Source of the DNA: Closterium sp. NIES-65
Lineage: Eukaryota; Streptophyta; Zygnematophyceae; Desmidiales; Closteriaceae
NCBI GenBank assembly: GCA_948144175.1
Contig: CANXME010002150.1
Coordinates: 345,001 to 409,000, forward strand
Direction: 5' to 3'
DNA length: 64,000 nt
Part shown: positions 62,201-64,000 of the stretch, piece after piece
How the letters are laid out: each line of letters begins with the position of its first letter
Position numbering within the stretch: the first letter of the stretch is position 1
Translations under genes and position numbers: made by a program
The notes under the pieces: generated by a model
What the model was told of the DNA's origin: nothing
Seen by the model: only the letters and a program-made list of their open reading frames with translations
Database searches by the model: none

Positions 62201-64000
62201 CAGCCTGTCTCGACTCGTCTTGTGCTCATGTCTAGGACGAGTGCATTCACATGGGGCCACGGCATAGGGGCTTATTTTGCGGCAGGGCTTATTTTGCGGC
62301 AGGGCTTATTTGCGGCAGGGCTTATTTGCGGCAGGGCTTATTTGAGGCAGGGCTTAATTGCGGCAGGGCTTATTTGCGGCAGGGCTTATTTGCGGCAGGG
62401 CTTATTTGCGGCAGGGCTTATTTGCGGCAGGGCTTACCTGCGGCAGGGCGGGCGTGGCACAGTGGAAGGCGACCTGGGGGCTGATGAGGAGAGAGCTTAC
62501 ATGCGGCAGAGCTCACAGGCACCCCTCACGACTCACATGCGGGGGCACGGGGTGGTGCAGCACTGCGAGGTGGCAGCGCAGAGCGGGCGTGGCGCCGTGG
62601 AAGGCAACGGTGCCGCTGATGAGCAGCGCCATGCGGTGCAGCAGCGCCGTGATGCGGAACGACGGCTGGTGGATGGTCAACACCACTGTTCGCCCGCCCT
62701 GTGATGGGGAGGAGGGAAAAGAGGAAGCGGTGAGACGGAGGAAGGAAAGCTATAGGGGAGCTGGAATGGTGTTGACCGTCAGCACGGCCGTTTACCCACC
62801 CCCCGTGGGGGCGGGCTTGGAGGGGTAGCGGGGTGTGCATGGATGGTCACCGCCACGTGCGCCTTGCCGCGTGGAGTTGGGTTAGCAGAGAACGAGGCGG
62901 GATGGGAGGCGGGATGGGAGGCACGCAGGAAAGAGTGAGCAAGGGTGTGAGTTGCGATGCTGTGGGAGCAGGAGGAGAGAGCGATGGGGGGATCAGCCAG
63001 AGTGCATGTTTGACAAGTGAGCGTGAAGGTCCATATCGAACCAATTAAGGCAGTTTTCCCGTTGCATGAGGATCACATAATCAGCGCAGCGTGCCGTTGA
63101 GCTGACGATTGGAAGGGGGCATTGTCCCCTCCTCTCCACCTCACCAACCATCTTCTGCAGCAACTTCATGACGAAAAAAAACACCTGAGAAAGCACTTGG
63201 AGCACACTGAATGTGGTGCCCACCTGAACGGCCATGTTGTGCAGCAGCTGCACCACCTTGAGCGCCGACGCGCTGTCCAGCCCTGCCACGGGCACACCAG
63301 TGGCGGTGAGGGCGGGGAGGGGCGGTGAGCTTTGGTGAGGGGCGAGGCACAGGGGAGGCGGTAGAGGGGCGTAGAAGGGAGAGGCACATGACTGGGCGTA
63401 GAAGGGAGAGGCACATGACTGGGCGTAGAAGGGAGAGGCACATGACTGGGCGTAGAAGGGAGAGGCACATGACTGGGCGTAGAAGGGAGAGGCACATGAC
63501 AGAAGGAGCAAGGCGCGAGCAGGTATGGGTGGCGGACTGGGTGGTGCTGTGAGCAAGGCGTAGGGTAGGGGGCGCAGTGAAGGACTGAGCACACAAAGAG
63601 AAGCACCGATGCCCAGAGAGGGCCGAGAGAACGGGCAGAGAAACGGCAGCACGAGCATAGGAGGCGGAAGTGTGTGGTGTGGACCTGAGGTGGGTTCATC
63701 GAGCAGCAGGCATCACCTGAGGTGGGTTCATCGAGCAGCAGGCATCACCTGAGGTGGGTTCATCGAGCAGCAGGCATCACCTGAGGTGGGTTCATCGAGC
63801 AGCAGGCATCACCTGAGGTGGGTTCATCGAGCAGCAGGCATCACCTGAGGTGGGTTCATCGAGCAGCAGGCATCACCTGAGGTGGGTTCATCGAGCAGCA
63901 GGCATCACCTGAGGTGGGTTCATCGAGCAGCAGGCATCACCTGAGGTGGGTTCATCGAGCAGCAGGCATCACCTGAGGTGGGTTCATTGAGCAGCAGGCA
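59290..64000 (-). CDS. ABCG (WBC) half-type ABC transporter gene, 5' end beyond the window
   Basis: ATP-driven membrane exporter (lipid, wax or hormone type substrates in plants; the substrate here cannot be told). Exons, minus: Walker B exon ending near 63690 or in a later repeat copy, 63282-63224, 62698-62537, 61687-61622, 61393-61100, 60839-60696, 60412-60093, 59606-59290 (stop). Diagnostic order: LLDEPTSG|LDSASALKVV (Walker B and D-loop), GGRTVVLTIHQPS (H-loop), PPH|VNLLEFALD, then ABC2 membrane helices (VAMGVIMGSLFLHV, RTIFTRETSRGAY, FLLFSGFFFSN|IPGYWLWLYYVSL) and the Cys/Gly loop before a last helix. The nucleotide-binding-then-membrane order is ABCG-specific. Phases agree at all joins. 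Confidence 0.93.
59812..59890 (-). pseudogene. Duplicated, decayed copy of an ABCG membrane-helix exon end within the next intron
   Basis: Minus frame reads ASSAFSCFLLFTAFFFSNSAS, against ASSAFSFFLLFSGFFFSKSAP at the real exon end (60093-60160). The copy sits about 270 bp downstream in the intron, separated by minisatellite. Confidence 0.8.
59945..60045. repeat. 12-bp minisatellite (GTGAGGACAAGA)
   Basis: About eight copies in the ABCG intron, between the true exon end and its decayed duplicate. A 14-bp GAGAGGGCGGCAGT array lies at 59718-59790. Confidence 0.88.
62268..62440. repeat. 16-bp minisatellite (GCAGGGCTTATTTGCG)
   Basis: About ten copies in an ABCG intron. In minus sense the copy nearest the exon reads GCAGGTAAGCCCTGCC and the others GCAAATAAGCCCTGCC, so a GTAAGC donor-like site is present once and decayed in the rest. 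Confidence 0.9.
63365..63500. repeat. 26-bp minisatellite (GGGCGTAGAAGGGAGAGGCA...)
   Basis: Five copies in the intron between the Walker B exon and exon 63282-63224. Confidence 0.9.
63682..64000. repeat. 32-bp repeat: ten tandem copies of the Walker B exon end with its 5' splice site
   Basis: Each unit, minus sense, reads CTGCTCGATGAACCCACCTCAG followed by GTGATGCCTG. It codes LLDEPTS and ends in a donor. The copy nearest the intron interior is followed by GTCCAC instead. The array continues past the window edge. 32 is not a multiple of 3, so only one copy can be used as exon. Confidence 0.96.

Noticed and set aside
1..64000. CRISPR-like arrays
   Set aside because: The arrays have no unique spacers between units, and the genome is eukaryotic.

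Overview
The window comes from a nuclear genome of a green-lineage eukaryote. The evidence is a plant-type Enhancer-of-zeste SET domain (GEYTGE motif), GT-AG introns in every host gene, Ty1/copia elements primed from initiator tRNA-Met, and a PIF/Harbinger transposon. A streptophyte alga or early-diverging land plant is my best guess, but the sequence does not prove it. Exons are GC-rich. The introns are unusually full of minisatellites.

Layout. (1) 1-8.7 kb, minus strand: an E(z)/CLF-type H3K27 methyltransferase gene running off the left edge, in at least 15 small exons (SANT-like, CXC and SET parts are all recognisable). (2) 11.34-12.82 kb, plus strand: a two-exon gene for an HMG-box-like nuclear protein with a long Lys/Glu tail. 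(3) 13.9-19.0 kb: a decayed copia element plus several MITEs. (4) 19.44-26.31 kb, minus strand: an ESC/EED/FIE-type WD40 gene, so two core subunits of Polycomb Repressive Complex 2 lie about 10 kb apart on the same strand. (5) 27.6-56.1 kb: a transposon island. It holds a PIF/Harbinger element with its own Myb-like and transposase genes, a copia element inserted inside that element's terminal inverted repeat, a small LARD/TRIM-like LTR element inserted in its Myb gene, a second copia with two identical LTRs, a solo LTR, a Ty3/gypsy fragment, and an older decayed copia. Two 345-347 bp miniature LTR elements (TRIMs) occur at 44.1 and 57.0 kb. (6) 56.48-56.78 kb, minus: a small secreted Gly/Pro-rich protein gene. 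(7) 59.29-64.0 kb, minus: an ABCG half-transporter gene running off the right edge.

The main unusual feature is how the host introns are built. Many intronic minisatellites start exactly at a 5' splice site. Their repeat unit contains the last bases of the exon plus the GT donor, so a single intron carries from 3 to about 20 tandem copies of its own exon-intron junction. This is seen in three unrelated genes (E(z), ESC/FIE and ABCG), which suggests a genome-wide mode of intron growth. Several units are multiples of 3 and stay open in frame, so use of a later donor copy could lengthen the protein in steps.

Limits: exon boundaries were assigned by eye from splice consensus, phase agreement and remembered family motifs. 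The 5' ends of E(z), ESC and ABCG and one stretch in the middle of ESC are unresolved.
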